From Halalkalicoccus sp. CGA53 (GTDB taxonomy: Archaea > Halobacteriota > Halobacteria > Halobacteriales > Halalkalicoccaceae), in contig NZ_CP144125.1 of assembly GCF_036429475.1 (NCBI RefSeq), forward strand, positions 434,001-498,000: DNA of 64,000 nucleotides, in the 5' to 3' direction. A program made the position numbers and the translations under genes. The notes under the pieces are model-generated. The model was not told the DNA's origin. It worked only from the letters and a program-made list of their open reading frames with translations, and did not search any database. Below are positions 34,364 to 42,679 of the stretch, one piece after another. Position 1 is the first letter of the stretch; the number at the start of each line of letters is the position of its first letter.

Positions 34364-34783
34364 ATGAACCGACGGATCTTCATGGTCGGGGTCGCCGCGG
34401 CCACCGTACCGCTCTCGGGCTGTTCGACCGACGAGTCGCAGGCGACCGGTCTCGGGAGCATCGTCGTCTCGAACGACCGGGGGGAGCCAGCCGAGATCCA
34501 CCTGCGCGTCAGTGAGGACGGCGAGGACGTTCACGACGAGCGGTACACGCTCGACCCCGGGCCGGGTGACGACCTCTCGCTGAGCGAGGAGTGGATGGGC
34601 GACGGCGAGTACGAGATAACCCTCGGACTTGTCGACGGGAACGGCGAACGGACGGTCTCGACGGGGGAGTTCGAGGAGACGGTCTCGGAGTGGGACGACG
34701 ACTGTTACCACCTCCGGTTCGTCGTCGGCTCCGGCGGGGGCGTGGCGGAGTACGTCCGGGGCGGGGAGTGTTTGGGCTCGTAA
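34364..34783 (+). CDS. Small secreted lipoprotein
   Basis: A 139-residue protein with signal and lipobox MNRRIFMVGVAAATVPLSGCST: twin-arginine-like start, hydrophobic core and SGC at the cleavage site. The mature part is a beta-sandwich-like domain (GLGSIVVSNDRGEPAEIHLRVSEDGEDVHDERYTL, EYEITLGLVDGNGERTVSTGEF) with two Cys in DDCYHLRF and GECLGS. The pattern is common in haloarchaeal surface lipoproteins. It converges on the halolysin gene with 34 bp between the stops. Ligand unknown. Confidence 0.8.
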   Translation: MNRRIFMVGVAAATVPLSGCSTDESQATGLGSIVVSNDRGEPAEIHLRVSEDGEDVHDERYTLDPGPGDDLSLSEEWMGDGEYEITLGLVDGNGERTVSTGEFEETVSEWDDDCYHLRFVVGSGGGVAEYVRGGECLGS

Positions 34784-34817
34784 CCCGGGAGCCCGAAACG
34801 AAGCGGACGGTGACCGT

Positions 34818-36611
34818 TCAGTAGTCCTGTGTCTCGCTTTCCTCGTTACCAGCCTCGTCGGTGACGGTGAGTCGAACGCTGTCCGGGGTATCCCGCGTTC
34901 GGAGTTCGTGTTCGCCTGAGGCGCTCTCGCCGCTGACGCTCGACGTCTCGCTGTCGAGGAGCTCGCCACCGTCGAGCAGCTCGCTGGTCACTTCCTCGAG
35001 CGCGCCGTCGTCGGAGACCGCCCAGTCGACGACCGCACGGGACCAGGGGCCGCTGGACCTGGGACTGACGTCGAACGTGTCGATCTCGGGATCGGATTCC
35101 GCATCCCCGTCGTCGTCATCCTCTCCCTCAGTTGTGAACGCGACACCGTCGCCCTCGTCACTGGTCTCGTCGGTCTCGGCGACCGCACGGAACTCGTACT
35201 CGGTATCGACGTCGAGGTCGGTCACCTCGGCGTCGAACGTTCCGGTCCCGGAGACGGTGCCGGCGTCGACCGAGTTCGAGAGGGCGCCGCCGGCCTCGCC
35301 GTACTCGAAGCCGACGTTCGCCTCATCTGCACCTTCGAGTGTGTTGACTTCGCCGTTCAGGGTGGCCGACGTCTCGCCCACGTCGCTCGCCTCGCCGGTC
35401 TCGACCGAGACGCTCTCCTCATCGTCATCGTCGCTCTCGGCGTCGACCGCGTCGGCGACGTTCAAGCGGCCGGCACCCTGCTCCTCGTCGTCGAGGCCGA
35501 TGTCGTCCGCTGCTTCCTTCAGTTCCGCGCGAACCTCCTCCCGGTCGGTCGTCCCGGCCGAGATGAGCGTCGCGGCCGCCCCCGAGACGTGTGGGCAGGC
35601 CATCGACGTACCGGAGAACTCGGCGTAGTCGTCGCGGGGGACCGTCGAGAGTGTGTCGACGCCGGGTGCGGCGATATCGACCTCCGGACCGGTCGAGGAG
35701 AAACTCGCGAGTTCGTCGTCCTCGTCGGTCGCGGACACGGCGATGACCTGGTCGTAGGCTGCCGGGAAGCCCACGCAGTCGGTACAGGGGCCGGAGTTCC
35801 CGGCAGCGGCGACCATCACGACACCCTCTTCGGCAGCGTAGTTCACCGCGTCCTCCACGACCTCGGAACCGGAGTCCGCGCCGAGGCTCATGCTCTGGAC
35901 GTCGTGGCCCTGATCGGCGGACCACTCGATCCCCGCGGCGATGTCGGAGAAGCTCCCGCCGCCGTCGCAGGCGAGCACTTTCACCGCGTGCAGCGTCGCG
36001 TCCGGCGCGACGCCGAGGACGCCCACCCCGTTGTCGGCGGCGGCGGCCGTCCCGGCGCAGTGGGTGCCGTGGTCGTTGTCGTCGTCCCACTCCTCGAGAC
36101 ACTCGTCGATGTCGTTGCCGCCGCCGAACGGACCGCCGCCGCAGCCGGTCGTACACGCGGCGTCGTCGGCCGCCCAGCCCTCCTCGAGGTTCTCCGCGAG
36201 CGACTCGTGTTCGGCGTCGATGCCGGTGTCGAGGATCGCGATCGAGACGCCCTCGCCGGTGTTTCCGTCCGCGATGGCGATGTCCGCCTCGGTGATCTCC
36301 ATCCCGTAGGGCGTCTCCTGATCGAGCGCGTACATCTCGCCGTTCTCCTCCACGTAGCGGACGTTCGGGTTGTTCGCGAGGCCGTCGGCTGCCTCCGCGG
36401 GAAGTCGGATCGTCAGCGCGTCGAACACGAACTCGCGTTTCACGTCGTCGGCGGCCTCGAGTGCCGCCGCCCGGCCCGCGGGTCCGGAGAACCCGACGTT
36501 TACCTCGACGAGGTCGTTCGCGCTTCCGGTCCCGGCCAGCCCCGCCGTCGCCGCCGCGCCGCCGACGACCTGCAGGATCCTGCGTCTCGATACGTTGCCA
36601 GATGTTGGCAT
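34818..36611 (-). CDS. Halolysin-type subtilase (S8) with Tat signal
   Basis: A 597-residue extracellular serine protease. The twin-arginine signal is SRRRILQVVGGAAATAGLAG (residues 8-27), followed by an inhibitor propeptide to about residue 105. The catalytic triad is D128 (AILDTGID), H181 (NDHGTHCAGTAA) and S336 (FSGTSMACPHVSG), with oxyanion N272 (AAAGNSGPC). The C-terminal 190 residues hold a fibronectin-like domain (SATLNGEVNTLEGADEANVGFEYGEAG) and a final beta domain, longer than the simple C-terminal extension of classic halolysins. An AT-rich TATA-like block (about 36638-36646) lies upstream. Confidence 0.94.
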   Translation of the reverse strand: MPTSGNVSRRRILQVVGGAAATAGLAGTGSANDLVEVNVGFSGPAGRAAALEAADDVKREFVFDALTIRLPAEAADGLANNPNVRYVEENGEMYALDQETPYGMEITEADIAIADGNTGEGVSIAILDTGIDAEHESLAENLEEGWAADDAACTTGCGGGPFGGGNDIDECLEEWDDDNDHGTHCAGTAAAADNGVGVLGVAPDATLHAVKVLACDGGGSFSDIAAGIEWSADQGHDVQSMSLGADSGSEVVEDAVNYAAEEGVVMVAAAGNSGPCTDCVGFPAAYDQVIAVSATDEDDELASFSSTGPEVDIAAPGVDTLSTVPRDDYAEFSGTSMACPHVSGAAATLISAGTTDREEVRAELKEAADDIGLDDEEQGAGRLNVADAVDAESDDDDEESVSVETGEASDVGETSATLNGEVNTLEGADEANVGFEYGEAGGALSNSVDAGTVSGTGTFDAEVTDLDVDTEYEFRAVAETDETSDEGDGVAFTTEGEDDDDGDAESDPEIDTFDVSPRSSGPWSRAVVDWAVSDDGALEEVTSELLDGGELLDSETSSVSGESASGEHELRTRDTPDSVRLTVTDEAGNEESETQDY

Positions 36612-36745
36612 ACACCAGAACGCACCCGTCGAGGAATTTATTTCTTTCGTGTTTTGATCAGAGAGTAGAGAGTGCTACCGCCGATCGAAGCGCCTTCCAG
36701 CCGTCTGACGGAAGAACTATGTCGGTGCCGCCGGACGGGTGGCTC

Positions 36746-37117
36746 ATGGGATTTATGGATAAGCTGCTGGGCGAGCAGGGCGGGCGCGGGCGCGCCCAGC
36801 CCGCCGACGAGTACGTGGAAGTCGGGGTCGACGACATCGATCCGGCAGCGAGCGAGGAGGCGATGCGGGTTCACATCGCCGACATCAACGACCAGCAGGA
36901 CCTGATCGAGATCAAAGACGCCGTCTACGACGGCGACATGGTGATCGCGGACATCGTCCGACTGCGGACCTCGGATCGCGCGACCGAACACATCATCGAC
37001 GAACTCAGACAGGTCGCGAACGAGGTCGACGGCGACATCGTCCAGAAGGGCGACGACCAGATCATAATCGCGCCGACGGGCGTGCGGATCGGCCGCGAGA
37101 AGCTCGGCCGCCGGTAG
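36746..37117 (+). CDS. sepF: Cell-division protein SepF
   Basis: A 123-residue archaeal SepF. MGFMDKLLG at the N-terminus is an amphipathic membrane-targeting helix; the domain AMRVHIADINDQQDLIEIKDAVYDGDMVIADIVRLRTSDRATEHIIDELRQVANEVDGDIVQKGDDQIIIAPTGVRI is the beta-alpha SepF core by position 40-115. In haloarchaea SepF anchors FtsZ rings to the membrane and is essential for division. Upstream in-frame ATGs are rejected because the membrane helix begins at 36746. It is divergent from the halolysin gene and converges with the NifU-type gene without a gap. Confidence 0.93.
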   Translation: MGFMDKLLGEQGGRGRAQPADEYVEVGVDDIDPAASEEAMRVHIADINDQQDLIEIKDAVYDGDMVIADIVRLRTSDRATEHIIDELRQVANEVDGDIVQKGDDQIIIAPTGVRIGREKLGRR

Positions 37118-37441
37118 CTACCAGCCGCGTCCGCCCTCCGAGCGGTCGATCCCCATGATCGACTCGGCCTGTTCGACGCCCAGACTCTCGCCCGAGTCGG
37201 GCACTCTCACCGTTACCTCCTCGATCTCCGGCCACCCCAACAGCTCCGCCTCGATGTTCCCGCCGGTGATCGCGCTGATCTCACACCCCCGGCAGCCGCC
37301 GCCGAGTTCGATGATCACCTCGCCGCCCGGTTCGGCCTTCCTGACCGCGCTCGTCCCGCCGTGCATCTGGATGATCGGCATCTGTCGGGTGAGCCAGCGC
37401 TCGACCCGCTCGGCCAGGGAGTCGTCGGTCTGTTCCGTCAT
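37118..37441 (-). CDS. NifU C-terminal domain Fe-S scaffold protein
   Basis: A 107-residue protein consisting of the NifU C-terminal (Nfu) domain: LTRQMPIIQMHGGTSAVRKAEPGGEVIIELGGGCRGCEISAITGGNIEAELL. The CxxC in GCRGC binds a transient Fe-S cluster that is passed to target proteins. The family N-terminal extension is short. Its stop is adjacent to the SepF stop. Fe-S delivery in the cytoplasm is family knowledge. Confidence 0.9.
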   Translation of the reverse strand: MTEQTDDSLAERVERWLTRQMPIIQMHGGTSAVRKAEPGGEVIIELGGGCRGCEISAITGGNIEAELLGWPEIEEVTVRVPDSGESLGVEQAESIMGIDRSEGGRGW

Positions 37442-37579
37442 ACGAGCCCGTAGGCTCGCCAGCTATAGAAGGAGTGGGGTTCTCTAGGGATCGTCGTCGC
37501 CGATCGTATCACTCAGGCGTAGACACCACCGGTGGCGTTCGATTCGCAGTCGAGAAACGATGCGTTCCTACGATGATCC

Positions 37580-38554
37580 CTATCGAACGCGCTCGCGGTC
37601 GCCCGTCCCCCCGGTGATCGCGCTCGCGACCGCCCCCCTGATCCCCACCTCGTCGCCGAGCGTGGTGAGGCGGACCTCCGGGACGTTCACCATCACCATC
37701 TCGGGGAGCTTCTCGCGGACGGGATCGAGCACCTGCCCGGGGTTGTTCGTCGCGACAGCGCCGCCGACGACCACCACTAAGGGAGCGTAGGCGTGGACGA
37801 GGTTCGCGACGCCCATCGCGTTCCAGTGGCCGAGCTGGGAGACGACGTGAGAGGCGAACCCGTCCTCCGGCGCGCACTCGAAGACGTCCCTCGCGGTGAA
37901 GTCCGGGTCCTCGAGCGGGAGCGCGGTCTCCATCCCGTAGGCGTCGTCGTAGAGCAGGCGGGCGTACTCGGGGACGTTCTTCCCCGAGCAGTACGCCTCC
38001 CAGTGGCCGTCGTGACCGCATCCACAGGTGCGTCGGCCCTCGGGGTCGAGCGTGATGTGGCCGATCTCACCCGCGTTACCGTCCCACCCCGAGAGGACGT
38101 GACCGTCGACGACGACGCCGGCGCCGATCCCGGAGGAGACGGTGAGGTAGACCATGTCGTCAGGGTTCGCCTCCGCGTGAAAGCGCTCGCCGATCACCCC
38201 CGCGGTGGTGTCGTTGTGGAGGAGGACTCGGTCGGAGTCGATCAGCTCCGAGACCGGCCCAACGAGCGGGATCGTCCCCACCGAGTCCGGGAGGTTCGCC
38301 GGACTCTCGACGGTGCCGGCCGCGAGGTCGAACGGACCGAAACTGCCGATCGCCGCCGCCCGCACCTCCGGTGGATCGACGCCGCTCTCGGAGCAGGCGT
38401 CCCTGAGCACCGCGAGGACCGCCTCGGTGACGTCGATTCCGGTCGGTCCCTGCGGCGTCGGCCGCCGCGAGACCGAGAGAAACTCGCCGTCCCGGGTGGC
38501 GACCGCGCCGCGAACGTTCGTCGCCCCGAGGTCGACACCCGCGTAGTACTCCAT
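37580..38554 (-). CDS. ROK-family sugar kinase (glucokinase-like)
   Basis: A 324-residue ROK protein. The ATP-phosphate loop is GVDLGATNVRGAV at residues 6-18; substrate binding is IPLVGPVSELI and HNDTTAGVIGERF; catalytic Asp lies in the LHND motif; and the zinc site is GHITLDPEGRRTCGCGHDGHWEAYCSG, where a His follows GHDG instead of the canonical third Cys. The enzyme probably phosphorylates glucose or a related sugar. The start at 38554 is chosen since an in-frame ATG at 38590 adds unlike residues. No operon partner is visible. Confidence 0.87.
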   Translation of the reverse strand: MEYYAGVDLGATNVRGAVATRDGEFLSVSRRPTPQGPTGIDVTEAVLAVLRDACSESGVDPPEVRAAAIGSFGPFDLAAGTVESPANLPDSVGTIPLVGPVSELIDSDRVLLHNDTTAGVIGERFHAEANPDDMVYLTVSSGIGAGVVVDGHVLSGWDGNAGEIGHITLDPEGRRTCGCGHDGHWEAYCSGKNVPEYARLLYDDAYGMETALPLEDPDFTARDVFECAPEDGFASHVVSQLGHWNAMGVANLVHAYAPLVVVVGGAVATNNPGQVLDPVREKLPEMVMVNVPEVRLTTLGDEVGIRGAVASAITGGTGDRERVR

Positions 38555-38631
38555 CGTGAGACACACCGGTCGCTCGCCACTTAACGGCATAGATTTACTC
38601 GCCGGGGAAAGAGCGGGGTCGGTCGACGCGA

Positions 38632-39075
38632 TCAGCTACGGACGAACGTCACGGGACACGGCGACGAGAGCATCACGTTCTGCGCGGTCGAACCGAAGAC
38701 CGCCTTCCCGGTCGGACTCCGCTTTCGCCCGCCGACGACGACGAGGTCCGCGTCGGTCGCCGTCGCGAGGTCGACTATCTGATCGCCGCGCGGTCCGACC
38801 GCGCCACGGATCTCGAAGTCGACGTCCGAGTCGTCCAGCCGGGCCGCGAGTTCACGCGTCGTCGCGTGGCGTGCGGCGACCTCGTCCGGGCTCGGGGCGT
38901 CCGCCGGGTCGTACTCGAGGCGATCGACGACCGTGTCGTACTCCTCGTCGCTGAACACGTGCGCGAGGACGACCGTCGCCCCGGCCGGCTCCGCGACCTC
39001 GGTCACCGTCTCGGTGAGCTTCTCCAGTCTGTCCTCGTCTTCCTGGCCGACGGCCAGCAGGATCGTATCGATCAT
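38632..39075 (-). CDS. Universal stress protein (UspA family)
   Basis: A 147-residue Usp domain with MIDTILLAVGQEDEDRLEKLTETVTEVAEPAG and DADLVVVGGRKRSPTGKAVFGSTAQNVMLSSPCPVTFVRS; the GxxxxxxGxxxxxGS loop is close to the ATP-binding type. A TATA-like AAACTTATC lies 25-35 bp upstream of the ATG at 39075. This is the fifth Usp gene in the window and stands alone. Confidence 0.9.
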   Translation of the reverse strand: MIDTILLAVGQEDEDRLEKLTETVTEVAEPAGATVVLAHVFSDEEYDTVVDRLEYDPADAPSPDEVAARHATTRELAARLDDSDVDFEIRGAVGPRGDQIVDLATATDADLVVVGGRKRSPTGKAVFGSTAQNVMLSSPCPVTFVRS

Positions 39076-39314
39076 CGTAGCTAGGAGGAGTCGCTCGACG
39101 TTGATAAGTTTACTGGAGTAGTTACTCGGTCCTGAATTAATTTTCATTCGCGTCGCGATCGGCGGCGCGACCGGGCCCGTGCGGCGGGATCGAGCGCTAC
39201 ACTGACCCTCGCGAAGTGACGGGTTTCGACCGCCTCGTTGCACTGTGGGGGGAGTTCCTCCGAACCGAGGAGTCTCGACCCCTCCCACGGGGTCGAACGC
39301 TCTCCGCCGACCGA

Positions 39315-39749
39315 TCAGCCCTCGGGGTGGTGGGGAAGGAACTCCCGCCAGTGGCGCAGCCCCCAGTACACCAGGCCGGTACAGATCACGCCGACCGCCA
39401 GAAGCGAGAGCAGGAGACGGGAGGTGAGGACGGAAGCCGGGTGGCGGAGGGTGTAGACGAGTCCCTCGCCGACGAGCACGGTGAGAACACCGAGAACGAC
39501 GGAGAGGCCCGCCGTCGAGAGGAGGATCGTCCGTCCATCGAGCGCCTCCTTCTCGAAGCCGATCACCAGCGCCACGAACGCGACGGCGGTAACGAGGAAG
39601 TAGAGGGGAGCCCTCCCACCGATCCCATCGACGGCTCCGGAGAAGACGGCGATGATACCGATCAACGCCGTCGTCAGGGCCACCGAAGAGACGACGACGA
39701 GAGCGACGGCTCGGTGATCCACACGCTCCCACGCCGGGGACGAGAGCAT
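39315..39749 (-). CDS. Four-helix membrane protein of unknown function
   Basis: A 144-residue protein with hydrophobic segments at about 15-38 (VALVVVSSVALTTALIGIIAVF), 47-66 (APLYFLVTAVAFVALVIGFE), 74-93 (ILLSTAGLSVVLGVLTVLVG) and 108-130 (RLLLSLLAVGVICTGLVYWGL). The C-terminus RHWREFLPHHPEG is basic and cytoplasmic by the positive-inside rule. Uncharacterised in my knowledge. The ATG at 39749 is preferred to longer alternatives whose residues are unlike a signal. Its 165-bp divergent neighbour is the HerA-like ATPase gene. Confidence 0.6.
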   Translation of the reverse strand: MLSSPAWERVDHRAVALVVVSSVALTTALIGIIAVFSGAVDGIGGRAPLYFLVTAVAFVALVIGFEKEALDGRTILLSTAGLSVVLGVLTVLVGEGLVYTLRHPASVLTSRLLLSLLAVGVICTGLVYWGLRHWREFLPHHPEG

Positions 39750-39980
39750 CAAGCTCCGGGAGTCGGGAGAGGGGAATAAGCGTTGTGTGCACGGCGTCAT
39801 CACCGACGGAAACCGACGATAGTAGTACTCTCTGGCGTTCGGAGAGATCGGTCGTCGGAGAAGTACGCCCGTAGAAACCCTGAGAACCCGGACACCGGAC
39901 CCCGGTGGTTTCGAATGACAGTTTGCACAGAAGACACTTATCGGGTCGATACCGATGACCACCACCGAACGGAGTTTCCC

Positions 39981-41102
39981 ATGGCAGCGATTCCCGAGTC
40001 GATAACAGTCTCCGACGCCGGGTACGCCTTCCCCATCGCCGACCTGCTCACGGGCCGCGGCGCCGTCTTCGGGAAGTCGGGGAGCGGGAAATCGAACACG
40101 GCGAGCGTTCTCGCGGAGGAGCTCCTCGAGTACGGCCTACCGATCGTCGTCGTCGACATCGAAGGGGAGTACTGGGGACTCACGGAGCGATTCGACGTCC
40201 GATACGCCGGGACGACCGCCGACGCGGACTTCGCGATCTCGATCGAGAGCGTCGACGCGCTGGTGTCGTCGGTCCTCGAGGAGAACGAACCGCTCGTGGT
40301 GGATGTCTCGGGGATATCCGACGAAGAGACGATCGACGCGTTCCTCTCGGAACTCGTCTCGCGCCTCTTCGAGCGGGAGAACCGGATCCGCAAGCCGTGT
40401 CTCCTCTTCGTAGAGGAGATCCACGAGTTCCTCCCCCAGACGGGCCGTGGCGGTGCGTTCGCGGACGTACTCGTCACCGTGGCGAAGCGCGGCCGAAAGC
40501 GTGGTCTCGGGCTCTGTGGCCTCTCCCAGCGACCGGCGGCCGTCGACAAGGAGTTCATCACGCAGTGTGACTGGATCGCCTGGCACCGACTCACCTGGGA
40601 GAACGATACGAAGGTCGTCGAGAAGATCCTGGGCTCCGAGGCGTCCGCACCCGTGACGACGCTCGCGGACGGCGAAGCGCTCGTCATGACCGACTGGGAC
40701 GAGGAGCTCACGCGCGTTCAGTTCCAGCGGAAACGGACGTTCGACGCGGGGAGCACGCCCGACCTCTCGGCCTTCGAAGCGACCGACATCGGGTCGCCCC
40801 CGACCGACGGATCCGGTACACGGAGGGTGCCTGGAGTCCGACCCTCGTCACCGCCGAAAGAACGAGGGAATGATCCAGCCGGACCGGACACCGAACGCAA
40901 GCAACCCGAGACCCCGGCATCCAGCGCCGACGAATCGACACAGCGCCCACCCCGATCGCGCACCGACCAGTTCGATCCGCTCACGGAGGCGGCCCTCCTG
41001 ACCGTCTACGGGGGGTCGTGGCTCCGACGGGTGCTCTGCAGGTCGCTTCGGCGAGGTGGTTCGACGCTTCGACGCTGGGTGACCCGGGATCGATCTCCCT
41101 GA
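39981..41102 (+). CDS. HerA/DUF87-like ATPase with disordered tail
   Basis: A 373-residue ATPase of the HerA/FtsK superfamily. The phosphate loop is GKSGSGKSNTAS (residues 31-42), Walker B is CLLFVEEIHEFLPQ, and KRGRKRGLGLCGLSQRPAAVDKEFI is the sensor/arginine-finger region. The last 110 residues are Pro/Ser/Arg-rich and low complexity. HerA-like proteins act as hexameric DNA translocases with NurA or in cell-envelope systems, but no partner nuclease is encoded beside it. The ATG at 39981 is 20-30 bp after a promoter-like TTATCG; a start at 39915 is possible. Confidence 0.8.
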   Translation: MAAIPESITVSDAGYAFPIADLLTGRGAVFGKSGSGKSNTASVLAEELLEYGLPIVVVDIEGEYWGLTERFDVRYAGTTADADFAISIESVDALVSSVLEENEPLVVDVSGISDEETIDAFLSELVSRLFERENRIRKPCLLFVEEIHEFLPQTGRGGAFADVLVTVAKRGRKRGLGLCGLSQRPAAVDKEFITQCDWIAWHRLTWENDTKVVEKILGSEASAPVTTLADGEALVMTDWDEELTRVQFQRKRTFDAGSTPDLSAFEATDIGSPPTDGSGTRRVPGVRPSSPPKERGNDPAGPDTERKQPETPASSADESTQRPPRSRTDQFDPLTEAALLTVYGGSWLRRVLCRSLRRGGSTLRRWVTRDRSP

Positions 41103-41316
41103 GCGGCCGGAGCCTTCCGGCGTGGTCCGAAGCGTCACGAAACGGCTCGACGTGAGACGGTGGCGAACGATTCGTCCGTGTAAGACGACAGCTCGCGTTC
41201 AGAAGAGACGGGGAACGGTACGGGGTGGGGAATACGATTTCAATCGACGGACCCCCGCTCTCAACAACCGCACTCCTGTCGAGGATAGACTCAGGGAAAT
41301 GATTCTTCCGACGGAT

Positions 41317-41775
41317 TCAGGCGAACTGTCGTTTTCCTTCGAGCACCTCGAGACCCTCGGTGACGGTATAGACACGTCTACCGTCCAGGGAGGGCGTCAC
41401 TCCCACGAGTCGCTCCCCCTCATAGACCGCGAGACACATGATCGGAAGTCTGATCACTTGAGTAGTAGTCGGTAGGTCCGGCCCATCGCGCGGTGTCTCG
41501 GGATCGTCTCGATCGATCCGTGTATCGTCGTACCGTTCGAACGCCGGTTCGAACTCGAATCCGTACTCACTCGCCCAGCGCTCGAACGCTCGAACCGCAT
41601 CACGGGCTGGACCTGAATCGGAAAGGGGAGAATCCTCCCTGAGATAGTGGTAGTTCCCCCACCGATTGACACTCACCTCGTCGATCATCCCGTCGGTTTG
41701 GAGGGCCGAAAGTCGATCACATACTGTAGACCGGTCCCTTTGGATTACCGGGGGAACATCGAACCGACACCACAC
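41317..41775 (-). CDS. Winged-HTH regulator-like protein, GTG start
   Basis: A 152-residue protein. The N-terminal part PPVIQRDRSTVCDRLSALQTDGMIDEVSVNRWGNYHYL looks like a winged helix; the C-terminus MCLAVYEGERLVGVTPSLDGRRVYTVTEGLEVLEG is a small beta domain seen in haloarchaeal plasmid-type regulators. The only start is GTG at 41775, which lies inside the upstream regulator gene, and the N-terminus is shorter than I would expect, so the gene may be truncated by its neighbour. Target unknown. Confidence 0.55.
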   Translation of the reverse strand: MWCRFDVPPVIQRDRSTVCDRLSALQTDGMIDEVSVNRWGNYHYLREDSPLSDSGPARDAVRAFERWASEYGFEFEPAFERYDDTRIDRDDPETPRDGPDLPTTTQVIRLPIMCLAVYEGERLVGVTPSLDGRRVYTVTEGLEVLEGKRQFA

Positions 41776-42095
41776 CTCGACCGAGGGGGGGTACTACCGC
41801 TCTCCATTGTCCGGCTTCTAACGGTGTAGACCTTCCCTGTCCGTTCGACGAATTCCTCCGCTTCTAGTCGCTCGAGCAGAGTATAGAGCGACAGGTCGAG
41901 CGTATCACGAAGCTGTGACGGTGTCTGTGGATCGCCGATATCGAGGCTGAGGTACACGAGTTTCATGCTCGCTGAACGGAGCGCTCCTGGGACACCCGGC
42001 GAGTGCTTCGCTCCTCGTTCAGCGCTACGTGTCTCTGGTGCTGACTGCGTTTGGCCCTCGACAGTGCTCTCGACGACGGACGAATCACCGCTCAT
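41745..42095 (-). CDS. TrmB-like winged-HTH regulator
   Basis: A 116-residue protein with an N-terminal low-complexity stretch and a winged helix MKLVYLSLDIGDPQTPSQLRDTLDLSLYTLLERLEAEEFVERTGKVYTV (about residues 44-92). The last 20 residues (SGSTPPRSRCGVGSMFPR) are unlike the family, suggesting the frame has changed near the C-terminus. It overlaps the next regulator gene by 31 bp on the same strand and overlaps the SDR remnant at its 5' end by 11 bp. The ATG at 42095 is used. Confidence 0.6.
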   Translation of the reverse strand: MSGDSSVVESTVEGQTQSAPETRSAERGAKHSPGVPGALRSASMKLVYLSLDIGDPQTPSQLRDTLDLSLYTLLERLEAEEFVERTGKVYTVRSRTMESGSTPPRSRCGVGSMFPR

Positions 42096-42261
42096 AGATC
42101 GATCTCCCGGTGATGTCGATCGTCCCACTGGTGATATACGACGCGTGTGGGCTCGCGAGAAACGCGATCAAGCCGGCGATCTCCGTCACCTCGGCGAACC
42201 GACCGATCGGGATCTCCACCCGAATCCGATCCTGGATATCTTCGGGGACGGATCGTATCAT
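42085..42261 (-). pseudogene. C-terminal remnant of a short-chain dehydrogenase (SDR)
   Basis: The minus strand encodes a 58-codon peptide containing VPEDIQDRIRVEIPIGRFAEVTEIAGLIAFLASPHASYITSGTIDITG, the last helix and strand of FabG/PhaB-type SDR enzymes, with normal stop. The nucleotide-binding TGxxxGxG region and the catalytic YxxxK are absent, and no in-frame extension upstream resembles an SDR. It lies 362 bp left of the tRNA-derived att site, so the loss may be related to earlier insertion or deletion at this locus. No intact copy occurs in the window. Confidence 0.8.
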
Positions 42262-42622
42262 CTAGTCCTTTTCTAGCAACAAAAGCGAGGGTGATCGTCA
42301 TAAGACTTGCCTAATATGGCACGTCCACCCAGGATAGCCGAGGTCGGTTGGTATGTGGATTCCTCTAACCGTGTCGTCCGAGTGGCCACCGGAAATCGCT
42401 TTCCCAGCCAGCAGTACATCGAATCGAGATCGGTAGTGGGAGGACCCGAAGAACGGAATAACGCATCGTGGAGTGGCGATACTGATCACGAAACGGAGAG
42501 CGGTGTAGACGGCGATATTCTACGTATAAAAACGGTCGTATGTGTATAAAGGGGTTTGATTTATGAACCACCTCGGAGGTGTTTCATCTCACGGTCTACC
42601 TTGCTCTCAACCAAGAATGTAG
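42262..42622. other. Intergenic stretch left of the element
   Basis: About 360 bp, moderately AT-rich. Open frames exist on both strands (for example 42307-42549) but none shows a family feature, and their codon use is unlike the neighbours. I see nothing I can support. Confidence 0.4.
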
Positions 42623-42638
42623 AGCCAAGGGCCGGATT
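42623..42638. repeat. attL-type copy of the tRNA-Cys 3' end
   Basis: The 16-bp sequence AGCCAAGGGCCGGATT is identical to the 3' end of tRNA-Cys at 58696-58711. It marks the left boundary of the element, 42 bp before the integrase ATG. Flanking bases (GAATGT just left of it) also resemble the sequence flanking the tRNA copy, which may reflect additional core sequence. Confidence 0.9.
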
Positions 42639-42650
42639 CTAGCCTGAAGC

Positions 42651-42660
42651 TTAATAATCC
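42651..42660 (+). promoter_or_regulatory. TATA-like element for the integrase
   Basis: TTAATAATCC lies 20-29 bp before the integrase ATG at 42680, the usual distance for a leaderless haloarchaeal promoter. It is inside the element, so integrase expression does not depend on the host flank. Confidence 0.5.
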
Positions 42661-42679
42661 AAAGCCCGACTGGCTGCGT

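Noticed and set aside
42307-42549. An 80-codon plus-strand frame left of the integrase
   Set aside because: No family resemblance, atypical composition and no clear promoter; equal-length frames exist on the other strand.
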